Below are positions 44,882 through 55,150 of a stretch of 64,000 nucleotides of DNA, piece by piece. Under the pieces are notes generated by a model. The model was not told where the DNA came from. It did not search any database and saw only the letters and a program-made list of their open reading frames with translations. The position numbers and the translations under genes are program-made. Within the stretch, counting starts at the first letter, position 1, and each line of letters opens with the position of its first letter. Source of the DNA: CBDAUN01 sp965200645 (GTDB lineage: Bacteria > Pseudomonadota > Gammaproteobacteria > Arenicellales > JAJDZL01); assembly GCA_965200645.1 (NCBI GenBank), contig CBDAUN010000003.1:868001-932000 (forward strand). Direction: 5' to 3'.

Positions 44882-47098
44882 TCAGAATGTGTAGCCGACA
44901 CTTAACGACATGAAATCTCTATCACCATGTGGATTACGCAACCCTGCACCTTTGTACTGGGTAACGCTAAAGTTTCCGGTCCATCTATCCAGATAATTGG
45001 CTCCTATTCCATAGGTCCAAGTCTTTCTTCCTTTTATAAAGTTACTTATTGGTGCTGGAGTGGTTCCGCTGACATCATGTTGATATTGAAGATATGGCGA
45101 AAGGCTGACGGGACCAATTGCATTGGGATAATCGAGTCTTGTTGCTAGTCGGTAGCCCCACGAATCGGCTGTTCCGTACCAGATCCGGACCCTTCTAGCG
45201 GCAAAATTTTCGGGTCAGGCATACTATGGATTTGAGTAGTTGCGATCTCAGCAATGAAGACTCCACCTTCTGCACCTATACCTGAGATTGGTCCGAATAG
45301 TTTGGTGCCAGTGAGTTGAAATTGCGAGACGTCGCGTCGCACCACTCCATCTACTTTAACTCCTTTGGTGCAAATCCGCTTTCCCTTTGAAGCATTGACT
45401 GTAACTTCCCTAGGAACTATGCATTTCAATACTCCTTGATAGCTTCCATAATTCTCAAACATTCACTAGCAAATTTACTTGCAATTTCCTACAGTAATTG
45501 AGAGCATCTTTTAGTATAGACTCGTCTTCTCTTTGAAGTGGGGCATCTGATCTGAACGAAGCTTCTCCCTGAATTGCCCAACCCGTAGAACCCAACAGTG
45601 AATTGAAACTCAATCCAAACAAACCAATGTCTTCAGGATATTCAACTTGATAACTTGCAGTTTGAGCAAATCGATTTATTGAAATTTGCTTCCAATTAAA
45701 TCTGAAAATCCCATCAATAACATTTTCCCATTTTCACTAAAGATCAATAAAATTTGGTTCTCCCTGTGATATTGACGTCTAAAAATGCACTTAACTCTGT
45801 CAATTGTCGGCAATCAGTTTAATTTCAGTTTCCTCAAATAATTTATCGTGCGGTTTAAGTGGCGACTTTTCAGTTTCAAGTCTACTGATCAAATAACTTT
45901 TCTTCCGCTCATCAAATTCTGAAGGCGGGTCCAAGTCTAGGTGGGTTCGTTAAAACTTCTGGAAGCAACACCTCCTAAATTTCCAGCTTTAAACATACCA
46001 CTCAATAAACTCGTCCAAATCTCCCTGTATTTGCACTTACTAGTGGTCTTCTACTGTGATAGTTGATGTAATATGCTCCAATCTCAGTTTCATTCCCACC
46101 TTCTGTCAAATATCGCAAAGCGACACCATATTGGCCTGAGTCACTCGGAGTAACATCACGACGTCGCTTTACTGACAGCCAATTATCCTGATCATCTGGT
46201 GTTATAAATCTAGTCAGAAGCTTCGCCTCATCTGGCACCTGCGACCTCAAATCAAGTTCTGCTTGAGTTGCACCTGCACCGATATAATCGCTTCGGGAAA
46301 AATAACTTCCAACTGGGTCAATTTCAGTTGGTTTCCACTCAGCTTGCAGAAACCCTTCAAACGTCAGTCGGTCATTCGGAGAAACTGATGCCGTAATCAT
46401 TGGTACAGGCACTAGGGCTTCACGCAATTCGGACCCCGGAGTTCTAAGCCTGCTTACATCCACTGGATTGATGGCATTTATTCCATTTTGAATAAAAGTG
46501 CTCTCGCCCCAATTCAGCACAATGTTGCCTACACGAACATCGCCAATTACCTGTTCGGATTCAAAGTTGTGTAAAGATATAAATCAAGCAGCCTAACGTC
46601 CCTCGCTACCAACTCTTTAGCATCGTCAGACAACTGAGTTCTGGACTCCTTTCTTTCCCCATCATTTTCGTCATCAACAAAAGCTGTGAATCGTCCAAAA
46701 ACACCTGTGTTACCTTTTTCAACTTGAATATCTGACGTTAACTTTAAGGTGTTACTGATGATGTCTCCCTTTGCATAATTCAGATTTCCATCATCAGAAT
46801 TTCCATCGCCTGAGTTAAATACACTCCGTTCTGGGTCTTGACTTTCAATTCTTTGTGCCACTCCCCAAGAAATTGTTGCACCAACTGTAACTTCAGGTTC
46901 TTCGTTTTCTTGAGCAAGGACGGGTTTACTGAGAGTAATAGAAAACAGCACTAAAGCGGTACACATCAAAATGGAGTTGATCAAGAACCGTCTACTCAAA
47001 GGCGAGTGGCTATATTGTGCGTTGCGAATTGAAGTTGAGGGGAAATTCTTTACAACCATCAACTTTGACCCCCTATATACCGGTACAAGGTGCACCAA
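44882..47098 (-). pseudogene. Decayed DUF1302 outer-membrane protein
   Basis: A complete DUF1302 gene is spread over several frames. The N-terminus with signal (CTALVLFSITLSKPVLAQ) lies at 46547-47098, NWGESTFIQNGINAINPVDV and following at 46002-46520, and YQVEYPEDIGLFGLSFN near 45610-45680. RDVSQFQLTGTKLFGP lies in 45145-45462 and the C-terminal barrel strands (GANYLDRWTG... SLSVGYTF stop) at 44882-45150. At least four frame breaks plus in-frame stops (for example in 45500-46000) prevent full translation. It precedes intact DUF1329, YCF48 and RND genes. Confidence 0.88.
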
Positions 47099-47374
47099 AA
47101 ATTCTGTTAATTAGTGCCAAAAATAAATTTTTGACACTGAGACTTTGAAAAGGAATTTTAGCATATACAGTAAATGATTTTTTTGACGTATTATTGAAAA
47201 CTAATTTTCATTAGAAGACAAAATCATTAGGCTGGCCTGTGGAACCGAAAAATATTTGAGTCTCAGGTATTCAAAAAAATGAACTTTGATGCGAAACCGC
47301 CTACTCAAATTTCCTCTACCTAACGTCACAAAGGAAAACATTCACAAAATTAGTAATCTAACGTTTGATGTAAC

Positions 47375-47452
47375 TGGCGCGCCCGGAGGGATTCGAACCC
47401 CCGACCCCCAGATTCGTAGTCTGGCACTCTAATCCAGCTGAGCTACAGGCGC
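47375..47452 (-). tRNA. tRNA-Arg (anticodon ACG)
   Basis: Acceptor GCGCCTG/CGGGCGC, D stem GCTC/GAGT, anticodon stem CCAGA/TCTGG with loop CTACGAA (ACG), T stem GGGGG/CCCTC, CCA encoded. ACG becomes ICG after TadA editing and reads CGU/CGC/CGA. Its place after csrA on the same strand matches many gammaproteobacteria. Confidence 0.95.
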
Positions 47453-47577
47453 AGCGCGATTAAGTGAAAATGATAATGGATGAAGTTTTGTTTTGAATAT
47501 TTTTTTACTGAATGGATGGATTCTTCGACCCGTAAAATTATGTTGCACTAGGGCACTTAATTTGGCGGTATTGGGTA

Positions 47578-47757
47578 TCACTCGCTGACATACTCTTCAT
47601 CTTGCAAGCGATGAAATATTTCTTCTCGATGGACTGAAACTTCTTTTGGGGCATCAATGCCAATCCTAATTTGATTACCCTTTGCCCCCAAAACAGTTAC
47701 AGTTATGTCATCACGGATGATGACAGATTCTCCAATTCGTCTGGTCAGTATCAACAC
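47578..47757 (-). CDS. csrA: Carbon storage regulator CsrA
   Basis: 59 residues: LILTRRIGES, ITVTVLGAKGNQIRIGIDAPKEVSVHREEI, a near-exact CsrA. The RNA-contacting Leu4/Arg6-region and the VHREEI helix start are intact. It starts at GTG 47757 with AGGAG about nine bases upstream. As a dimer it binds GGA motifs in mRNAs and controls translation of central carbon, motility and biofilm genes. Order alaS-lysC-csrA-tRNA is conserved in the class. Confidence 0.96.
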   Translation of the reverse strand: MLILTRRIGESVIIRDDITVTVLGAKGNQIRIGIDAPKEVSVHREEIFHRLQDEEYVSE

Positions 47758-48151
47758 TATTTCAATCTCCTATTCAGTGCAAATAGCCAGTAGATCAATT
47801 TGCAGACCGTACCTTCACCACAATTTTGCAGCGAAGCAATTTCATAAATCACCTTGTTTTTTCACTGATTCGCTACGCATAGTTCAACTGTTCTCTTTGA
47901 ATGAAGGGAGGACTAATTTGAACATGACATCAACGAAACTTTGCCAAGGTCATATTATTCTTCGGTGATTTTAAACCAAAAACTGTAACAGATTTAGGTT
48001 TTATTACGTACTGTAAGAAACATATTATTTCAGATTTTCCGACTGAAAATCTACGCAGCAACCAACCACTCGCAATTCTGCAGTAGTATGTAAGGAGAAT
48101 TTAGCAACTAAATGAGTTAGTTGCGAAACAAAAGATAGGCAAAGTAGTTAA
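47758..48151. other. lysC-csrA intergenic region with two hairpins
   Basis: No gene. Two 8-bp perfect inverted repeats: GCAACTAA/TTAGTTGC (48104-48124), 28 bases after the lysC stop and a weak terminator candidate since only a short mixed T-stretch follows, and AGATTTTC/GAAAATCT (48032-48052). The remaining ~270 bases should hold the csrA promoter(s); I could not fix one. Confidence 0.4.
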
Positions 48152-49414
48152 TTACGACATCAAGTCCTGTTGGGGCGCACTTTCTTCAATATCCACAGTT
48201 TCGTCATCCAGTCCAAATGCCGTATGCAGAGATCGAACGCCAAGCTCCATGTACTTGTCATCCACAATAACTGAAATCTTAATCTCCGAGGTCGAGATCA
48301 TTTGAATATTGATACCTTCGTTAGCTAAAGTGGAAAACATGGTTGTCGCAATTCCAGTATGTGACTTCATGCCAACTCCAACAACCGAAATCTTTGCAAT
48401 ATCGTTGGCACCAACAAAATCCCGCGCTCCGATCTCCTTTACGACCGTTTCCAATATTTTGCAACTTCGGTCGTATTCACTTCGGTCCACTGTGAACGAT
48501 AGATCAGTATTGTTGTCGTCACCAACGTTTTGTATGATCATGTCGACATTGATGTGCGATTCTGCAATCGGTCCAAATACTTTCGATGCAACTCCCGGCT
48601 TATCCGGAACTCCTCGAATGGTCAATTTAGCTTCGTTTGCGTTATAGGCAATACCTGTTATTTTTGGCTGCTCCATGTTCGACTCCTCAAAGGTAATCAA
48701 TGTGCCCGGTACATCCCGAAATGATGACAATACCCGCAGTGTGACACGATGCTTCACCGCAAATTCTACGGCACGAATTTGCAAAACTTTTGCACCCGAA
48801 CTCGCTAGTTCCAACATTTCTTCAACTGTCACTCGTTCAAGAATTCTGGCTCGCTGGACAATTCTAGGGTCCGCAGTAAACACACCATCGACATCACTGT
48901 AAATGCGACACTCCAATGCGCCAAGCGCCGCCGCCAAGGCAACAGCTGTGGTGTCGGACCCACCTCTTCCTAAAGTTGTAATGTCACCCCTGCAATTTAC
49001 GCCCTGAAATCCTGCAACGACGACGACTTTACCATTCTTTAGTTCGCTCAAAATTCGTGTCTTTTCTACCTTTAAAATCCGAGCCTTGCCATACACTTCA
49101 TCAGTTAAGATTGGCACCTGTGCTCCAGTATAAGAAACGGCGTCACAACCCTTGTTCTGCAATATCATTGCCAGCAAGGCGATGGTGATTTGTTCTCCGG
49201 TTGATATCATGACATCGGTTTCACGCAACAAAGAACCCCCACCAGCTTGTTTTGCCAGATCGACCAATCGGTTGGTTTCACCACCCATAGCAGAAACTAC
49301 GACCACGACGTCATGTCCTTCACGACGAGTTTTGATGATACGCTCTGCAACCGCCTCAATCCGTACCAGATTTGCTACGGAAGTTCCGCCAAATTTTTCG
49401 ACAATTAGAGCCAC
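48152..49414 (-). CDS. lysC: Aspartate kinase
   Basis: 420-residue monofunctional aspartokinase. Catalytic motifs VEKFGGTSVA, GRGGSDTTAVALAAAL and YSDVDGVFTADPR; two C-terminal ACT domains (LTIRGVPDKPGVASKVFGP and ISVVGVGMKSHTGIATTMF). It makes beta-aspartyl phosphate, the entry to Lys, Thr and Met, and the ACT pair suggests feedback by lysine and/or threonine. The frame contains no internal second start needing comment. Confidence 0.95.
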   Translation of the reverse strand: MALIVEKFGGTSVANLVRIEAVAERIIKTRREGHDVVVVVSAMGGETNRLVDLAKQAGGGSLLRETDVMISTGEQITIALLAMILQNKGCDAVSYTGAQVPILTDEVYGKARILKVEKTRILSELKNGKVVVVAGFQGVNCRGDITTLGRGGSDTTAVALAAALGALECRIYSDVDGVFTADPRIVQRARILERVTVEEMLELASSGAKVLQIRAVEFAVKHRVTLRVLSSFRDVPGTLITFEESNMEQPKITGIAYNANEAKLTIRGVPDKPGVASKVFGPIAESHINVDMIIQNVGDDNNTDLSFTVDRSEYDRSCKILETVVKEIGARDFVGANDIAKISVVGVGMKSHTGIATTMFSTLANEGINIQMISTSEIKISVIVDDKYMELGVRSLHTAFGLDDETVDIEESAPQQDLMS

Positions 49415-49532
49415 AGATATCGCTAAATTAATGAAAGATGAAACAAAGTGGATATTGTAAGACGAGCGTTTCCAAAAAAGAACGTAACTACCGCAAACGA
49501 CGTCACGAATACCAAAGGATAAATAGAAGTAT

Positions 49533-52121
49533 TTAATTGATGTAGTTGGCTACACTACTCAATGCGGTATCAAGCTGATCCACGTCGGTTCCGCCACCTT
49601 GCGCCATATTAGCTTTTCCACCGCCCTTTCCACCAACCAACGGAGATAACTTTCGAATGATGTCGCCTGCATTGATGCGATCAATCAAATCGTTGGAAAC
49701 CGTGCAAAGCAATGTTGCCTTGCCGTCCGTAGCCGAACCTAAAACGACAACACCTGATCCCACACGTTCTTTGACTCGGTCCATAATCATTCTCAAATTC
49801 TTAACTTCTATTCCATCATATCGGGAAGTCACTAGTTTCACACCATCTATAGACTGAACTTTCTCGGCGGCATCACCGCCTCCTCCAGTCGCAAGTTGCG
49901 TCTTAAGTTCTGCTACTTCGCGTTCCAGCTCCCTATTTCGTATTTGCAGTTGAATGACATTCTCAGCCACTTCATCAGTGTTCGACTGAATCTTCGAAGC
50001 CACTTGCTGAAGTATCTTGGCATCCTCTTGCACTCTTTGCACAGCTGCTTCGCCACTTAAGGCTTCAATTCTCCGAACCCCGGAAGCAATAGAGCTTTCT
50101 TGAATGATTTTGACTAGTCCAATATCGCCGGTTCGTTTCACATGGGTGCCCCCGCACAACTCCAAAGAGTAGTCACCCATCCCAAGCACTCTGACTTCGG
50201 AATCATACTTTTCTCCAAATAGTGCCTCTGCACCCTTTACCTTCGCCTCATCCAAATCCATGTGCTGGATTACTACCTCGTGATTCCGGCGAATTTCTCG
50301 ATTCACCTCAATTTCTATAGATTCAAGTTCCTCAGCTGATACGGCCGAATGATGCGAGAAATCAAAGCGGAGTCGATCAGCCGCTACCAGCGAGCCCTTT
50401 TGCTGTACATGTGTGCCCAAGTTGTTTTTCAAGGCGGCATGCAGTAAGTGAGTGGCAGAATGATTCTTCATTGTCGCCTCACGAGCGGCGGCCTCAACTG
50501 ACGCAGTAACTCGCTGATCAATAGAAAATCTTCCTTTCGAAACTACTCCGAAATGACCTATCACCTGGTTCGCTAAACTCCTTGTATCCGTTACTTGAAA
50601 CTCATTGTCTCCCATGTAAAGTCTTCCTACATCGCCTACCTGCCCACCACCTTCTGCATAGAAAGGCGTCTCGTGCAGGACAATTACAGATTTTTGCCCG
50701 ACATCTACGCGGTCTATTGTTTGTCCGTCTACAATAATTGCAGCGATATGAGAGTCGTGTACAAGCCGGTCATAACCTAGGAAACCAACTTTAACATCCA
50801 ACACTGGGTCATCACTTCCCATTGATTCGAATCGACTTGCAGCTTTGCCTCTTTTACGCTGTTGTGCCATAGCATCATCAAATCCTTCAATATCCACCTT
50901 CATGCCGAAGTCGCGAAGATAATCTTCAGTTAAATCCACTGGAAATCCATAAGTGTCATACAACTTAAAGGCTACTTCACCTGGAAGAACACCATCACTT
51001 ATTGAAGCGACTTCACGGTCGAGAATTCGAATACCGGTATCTAGCGTTTCAGCAAACTTTTCCCCTTCTCTTTGCAGTACCGATTCCACCTTGCTGCGTG
51101 CATGTCTTAGTTCGGGATAAGCATCGCCCATCTGTTCGGTTAGCGACCCAGTGAGCTGATGAAAAAATGGGGTTCTGCATCCCATCTGATAACCATGACG
51201 AATAGCTCGTCGAATGATTCTGCGCAACACATATCCGCGATTTTCATTGGACGGCGTCACACCGTCGACAATCAAAAAAGCGGCAGACCTGATATGGTCG
51301 GCTATGACTCTTAAAGATTTATGGTCGATTGCCGTTGTCCCGACAACTTTTGCAGCATCGGCGATCAAAGATTGAAACAGATCAATTTCATAGTTGCTGT
51401 GAACTCCCTGCAAAACAGCGGCAATTCTTTCTAGACCCATGCCCGTATCCACCGAAGGTTTCGGCAACGGCGTCTTGCTGCCATCTTGAAACCTTTCAAA
51501 TTGCATGAACACCAAATTCCACAACTCAATGTAACGGTCACCATCCTCTTCGGGAGTTCCCGGTGGGCCTCCTTCAACTTCTGCGCCATGATCGTAAAAA
51601 ATTTCTGAACAAGGTCCGCACGGTCCTGTATCCCCCATCGCCCAAAAGTTGTCGGATGTTGCAATTCGAGCGAAACGCTCGGATGGAATTCCGATTTCAT
51701 TGAGCCAAATATCGGCAGCTTCATCGTCCTCGGAATAAACTGTCACCCATAATCTTTCAGGTGGCAGCCCAATGACATCTGTCAGCAGTTCCCAGGAATA
51801 TTCAATCGCGTTTTTCTTGAAATAATCTCCAAAACTGAAGTTCCCGAGCATTTCAAAAAATGTATGATGCCGTGCGGTATACCCAACATTTTCAAGATCA
51901 TTATGCTTGCCGCCAGCTCGTACACATCTCTGTGCAGTCACAGCTCGGTTATAGGGACGTTTATCCGCTCCTAAAAATACATCCTTAAATTGCACCATTC
52001 CCGAGTTGGTAAATAGCAAAGTTGGATCATTTCCCGGTACCAGCGAGCTGCTTGGTACAATTTCATGTCCTCTGTCTCGAAAAAAATCTAAAAAGAGACT
52101 TCTTAATTCCGTAGTTTTCAT
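49533..52121 (-). CDS. alaS: Alanine-tRNA ligase
   Basis: 862 residues: class II catalytic domain (LFLDFFRDRGHEIVPSSSL, RHHTFFEMLGNFSFGDYF), editing domain with HSATHLLH and CGGTH zinc-type motifs (LCGGTHVKRTGD), and the C-Ala domain ending GGKGGGKANMAQGGGTD. Full length compared with E. coli AlaS (876). Starts eight bases downstream of the recX stop. Confidence 0.97.
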   Translation of the reverse strand: MKTTELRSLFLDFFRDRGHEIVPSSSLVPGNDPTLLFTNSGMVQFKDVFLGADKRPYNRAVTAQRCVRAGGKHNDLENVGYTARHHTFFEMLGNFSFGDYFKKNAIEYSWELLTDVIGLPPERLWVTVYSEDDEAADIWLNEIGIPSERFARIATSDNFWAMGDTGPCGPCSEIFYDHGAEVEGGPPGTPEEDGDRYIELWNLVFMQFERFQDGSKTPLPKPSVDTGMGLERIAAVLQGVHSNYEIDLFQSLIADAAKVVGTTAIDHKSLRVIADHIRSAAFLIVDGVTPSNENRGYVLRRIIRRAIRHGYQMGCRTPFFHQLTGSLTEQMGDAYPELRHARSKVESVLQREGEKFAETLDTGIRILDREVASISDGVLPGEVAFKLYDTYGFPVDLTEDYLRDFGMKVDIEGFDDAMAQQRKRGKAASRFESMGSDDPVLDVKVGFLGYDRLVHDSHIAAIIVDGQTIDRVDVGQKSVIVLHETPFYAEGGGQVGDVGRLYMGDNEFQVTDTRSLANQVIGHFGVVSKGRFSIDQRVTASVEAAAREATMKNHSATHLLHAALKNNLGTHVQQKGSLVAADRLRFDFSHHSAVSAEELESIEIEVNREIRRNHEVVIQHMDLDEAKVKGAEALFGEKYDSEVRVLGMGDYSLELCGGTHVKRTGDIGLVKIIQESSIASGVRRIEALSGEAAVQRVQEDAKILQQVASKIQSNTDEVAENVIQLQIRNRELEREVAELKTQLATGGGGDAAEKVQSIDGVKLVTSRYDGIEVKNLRMIMDRVKERVGSGVVVLGSATDGKATLLCTVSNDLIDRINAGDIIRKLSPLVGGKGGGKANMAQGGGTDVDQLDTALSSVANYIN

Positions 52122-52128
52122 AATCGAT

Positions 52129-52581
52129 TCAATTTGAGCTGAAGCGTCCGCCCAAAGCCGTTGCCACCTGAGATGAGGTAAATCCCCTACTTGCTAAGAA
52201 TCTGGCACGACGAGCCCACTCCCGGTAGTCTGCAATTGGTGATTCTTTATACTTTTGTTGCGCGAGGTGTCTTATTTGTTGATCCCACTGCGCATCGTTG
52301 TCATTAATCCATTGATCGATTATGCTTGAATCCACTCCACGTTCCCTCAGTTCCGCTGCAATCTTCAATGGGCCAAATCCAGAATTGCTCCGCACACGCA
52401 CAAATTCTTCCGTAAAGCGTTCGTCATTAACAAGGTCTTGCGAACTTAATTCGGAAACAGCCTGATGGGCTTCATCTCGAGCCACACCTCGGGCTACCAA
52501 CTTACGTATGAGTTCAGACTCGCTATGCTCCCTGCGGGCAAGCAAGCGTAGCGAAATGGCCCGTGCATCAACAGCACTCAT
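52129..52581 (-). CDS. recX: Regulatory protein RecX
   Basis: 150 residues of three-helix repeats (ARRAxxLL-type and RREHSESELIRKLVARG, then NDERFTEEFVRVRSNSGFGPLKIAAELRERGV). RecX blocks RecA filament extension. It follows recA by six bases, so the two are co-transcribed. Confidence 0.94.
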   Translation of the reverse strand: MSAVDARAISLRLLARREHSESELIRKLVARGVARDEAHQAVSELSSQDLVNDERFTEEFVRVRSNSGFGPLKIAAELRERGVDSSIIDQWINDNDAQWDQQIRHLAQQKYKESPIADYREWARRARFLASRGFTSSQVATALGGRFSSN

Positions 52582-52587
52582 ACAACT

Positions 52588-53610
52588 CTAAGCACTATTC
52601 CCCGCTACAGGTTGCTTCTCACTTACAACAAATTTGTCACGAAGTTGAGCTTCGATCTGATCGGCTATCTGTGGGTTTTCTTTGAGAAAGATTCGAGCAT
52701 TGTCTCTTCCTTGACCGATTCGATCTTCACCAAAGCTGTACCAGGCACCTGCCCGCTGGACGATTTGATGTGCTACTCCAAGATCCACGAGCTCACCTTC
52801 CTTTGATACTCCCTCACCGAAAATAAGATCAAATTCACACTGTTTAAATGGCGGTGCCAACTTGTTCTTAACCAACTTGACTCTAGTATGGGCACCAATA
52901 GAGGCATCGCCCTTTTTGATTGCCCCAACCCTGCGTATTTCAAGCCGAACGGAAGAATAAAACTTAAGTGCGTTCCCACCAGTAGTGACTTCGGGATTGC
53001 CATACATCACCCCAATCTTCATTCGGATTTGGTTAATAAATATTACTAATGTTTTGGAACGATTGATGCTGCTAGTCAGTTTTCTTAAGGCCTGTGACAT
53101 CAGACGTGCGTGAAGACCCACGTGCGAGTCGCCCATTTCTCCCTCTATTTCAGACTTGGGAGTCAATGCGGCGACCGAGTCTACTACGACTACATCTATT
53201 GCGGCAGACCGGACTAGTTGATCAACTATTTCCAATGCTTCTTCACCTGTTCCTGGCTGTGACACTAGCAAATCATCAACATTGACTCCGATTTTCTCTG
53301 CCAAAGAACTATCTAATGCATGCTCAGCATCGATGAACGCCGCAACTCCACCCATTTTCTGCGCTTGTGCGATCACAGAAAGTGTCAATGTTGTCTTACC
53401 GCTACCTTCAGGACCATAAATTTCGACTACCCTGCCGCGGGGCAAACCCCCAATTCCCAAAATTAAATCAAGGCCAATAATCCCAGTTGAAATTACTTCA
53501 ATGCTTCGATCAACGTCATCATCACCAAGACGCATGATCGCGTTTTGGCCAAAATTTCGGCGTATCTGCGCTAAAGTTGCCTGCAGTATTTTGCTTCTGC
53601 CTTCGTCCAT
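52588..53610 (-). CDS. recA: Recombinase RecA
   Basis: 340 residues. Walker A GPEGSGKTT (66-74), VVVVDSVAALTPKSEIEGEMGD (Walker B and L1), and NQIRMKIGVMYGNPEVTTGGNALKFY (L2). It drives strand exchange and LexA/UmuD self-cleavage. Upstream (53611-53801) I found neither CTGT-N8-ACAG nor any other clear LexA box, so SOS control is not evident from sequence. Confidence 0.97.
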   Translation of the reverse strand: MDEGRSKILQATLAQIRRNFGQNAIMRLGDDDVDRSIEVISTGIIGLDLILGIGGLPRGRVVEIYGPEGSGKTTLTLSVIAQAQKMGGVAAFIDAEHALDSSLAEKIGVNVDDLLVSQPGTGEEALEIVDQLVRSAAIDVVVVDSVAALTPKSEIEGEMGDSHVGLHARLMSQALRKLTSSINRSKTLVIFINQIRMKIGVMYGNPEVTTGGNALKFYSSVRLEIRRVGAIKKGDASIGAHTRVKLVKNKLAPPFKQCEFDLIFGEGVSKEGELVDLGVAHQIVQRAGAWYSFGEDRIGQGRDNARIFLKENPQIADQIEAQLRDKFVVSEKQPVAGNSA

Positions 53611-53801
53611 TCGCTATTCCAATTCAATTGTTAATTGTTATCCAAATATTCCAAATATGATTTTTCAAGGAATCAAATACACGGAGCCGCATTCAAACTT
53701 TTATGAACACTAATGCGACGTGCGCTTTTCCTTTGATACCGTCCAGTGCTACGAACGGGAAGTTGAATTGCAATGATAAGTAGCAACGCTGACGCGTCAA
53801 C

Positions 53802-54521
53802 CTAATTCAACTCAAAGCGAGTAAGCAATTCATTGGTTTCAACAAACCCTGGTATTACGGAGCCGTCATCAAGAACCATGGTGGGCGTGCCTTGAATGCC
53901 GGCTGCCATTCCCATCGTAAAATGACTTTCTACCGGATTTTCGCATGTTAGCGACTCAATTTGCTCACCTAATTTAGCTTTAGTGATGGCCATAGCCTGA
54001 TCCTCCGCACACCATGCTGAAACCAGTTTGTCATAACTGGAAGAACCGATACCTGCACGTGGGTATGCGAGATATCTAACCTCTAGACCGGCTTTTAGTA
54101 AATCGGGAACTTGTCGGTGAAATTGACGACAGTATCCACAGTCAATATCTGTAAATACTGTAATATGACGTTTCGTTTCCTCTGGTGCCATTACAATCAT
54201 GGAATCTACGGAGAAATTCGCTGCGACTTCACTAATTTTTCTATGCAGTTTTTCGTCCTTAAGACTCACTCTACGATTAATATCGTAAACTTCTCCAATA
54301 AATACATGGGTCCCAGTTGCTGAAACGTGATAGATACTCTGACCGATATTGACCTCGTAAACATCTTTCATCGGAGTTTCCGATATGGAGATGATACTCA
54401 ATGGGTCTACGCCAAGCGATTTCAATCCAGCAGTTATTTGGTCAGCATCTGCCATTGCCACTATGCCTACCCACATCTGAACCAGCACTGCAACACAAGT
54501 AATTTTTAAGAACTTTCGCAT
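53802..54521 (-). CDS. dsbC: Thiol:disulfide interchange protein DsbC
   Basis: 239 residues: signal (LKITCVAVLVQMWVGIVAMA), N-terminal dimerisation domain and a thioredoxin domain with the active site C128-G-Y-C131 and the later structural Cys pair (SAWC... SLTC). It isomerises wrong disulfides in the periplasm. LptD, encoded in this window, is a known client in E. coli. Family length and motifs fit DsbC rather than DsbG. Confidence 0.93.
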   Translation of the reverse strand: MRKFLKITCVAVLVQMWVGIVAMADADQITAGLKSLGVDPLSIISISETPMKDVYEVNIGQSIYHVSATGTHVFIGEVYDINRRVSLKDEKLHRKISEVAANFSVDSMIVMAPEETKRHITVFTDIDCGYCRQFHRQVPDLLKAGLEVRYLAYPRAGIGSSSYDKLVSAWCAEDQAMAITKAKLGEQIESLTCENPVESHFTMGMAAGIQGTPTMVLDDGSVIPGFVETNELLTRFELN

Positions 54522-54582
54522 ATCAATTCACCAATAAAATTCAGTTAGTTTTCTTTGCATTTTTCTGGCAATGATTCCCAAT

Positions 54583-54978
54583 TCAAACTTCCTCAATTTC
54601 AGAATCGGACTTTTTCCAAGCATCAAATCCACCCTCTATATGACAAATACCATTCAGGCCCATCTTTTGAGCGGTGTGTGTCGCCAATGCAGATCTCCAA
54701 CCTGATTTACAGTAGAAAATAAAGCGCTTGCCTTCTACAAAAACGTCCTTGTAGTAGGGGCTGTCAGGATCAATCCAGAACTCAAGCATCCCGCGGGGCA
54801 TATGAAAAGCACCAGGAATTTTTCCTTCGTGCTTTAGTTCACGGATGTCTCTAAGATCAACAAAAAGAACATCCGGATTGCCATGCATGCCACTTGCTTG
54901 TTCAATAGACAAAGTCTCAATCTCTAAGTTCGCTTCATCTAAAAGCTTTCTATAGCCATTCTGTAGATTTGGTTTCAT
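54583..54978 (-). CDS. Rhodanese-like sulfurtransferase domain protein
   Basis: 131-residue single rhodanese domain, cytoplasmic. The cysteine loop is CKSGWRSA, with the DLRDIRE and GFDAWKKS motifs of the family. It may act in sulfur transfer or persulfide relay. It is 61 bases upstream of dsbC on the same strand, so they may be co-transcribed. Confidence 0.88.
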   Translation of the reverse strand: MKPNLQNGYRKLLDEANLEIETLSIEQASGMHGNPDVLFVDLRDIRELKHEGKIPGAFHMPRGMLEFWIDPDSPYYKDVFVEGKRFIFYCKSGWRSALATHTAQKMGLNGICHIEGGFDAWKKSDSEIEEV

Positions 54979-55150
54979 GTAAGTGCCTAATGGTTGCAGT
55001 GATCGCCCTTACTCAAATTATAGCGATACCTATCAATATCCGACCGTGAAGAATTGTTCTTCGCATTCAGAGTATAGCCGGCCCACTTCACGATTCATCT
55101 TTATCGCGATCATTCCCACAGTATAGGAAGGAAAGGAACAATTCATATAA

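Noticed and set aside
47089..47096. GGTGCACC palindrome upstream of the dead DUF1302 gene, resembling half of the Rpn-leader NtrC-like site
   Set aside because: It lacks the N5-spaced second half, so it is only an 8-base palindrome expected by chance.
47705..47968. 87-codon plus-strand frame overlapping csrA
   Set aside because: It is antisense to the strongly conserved csrA gene over its first part and matches nothing.
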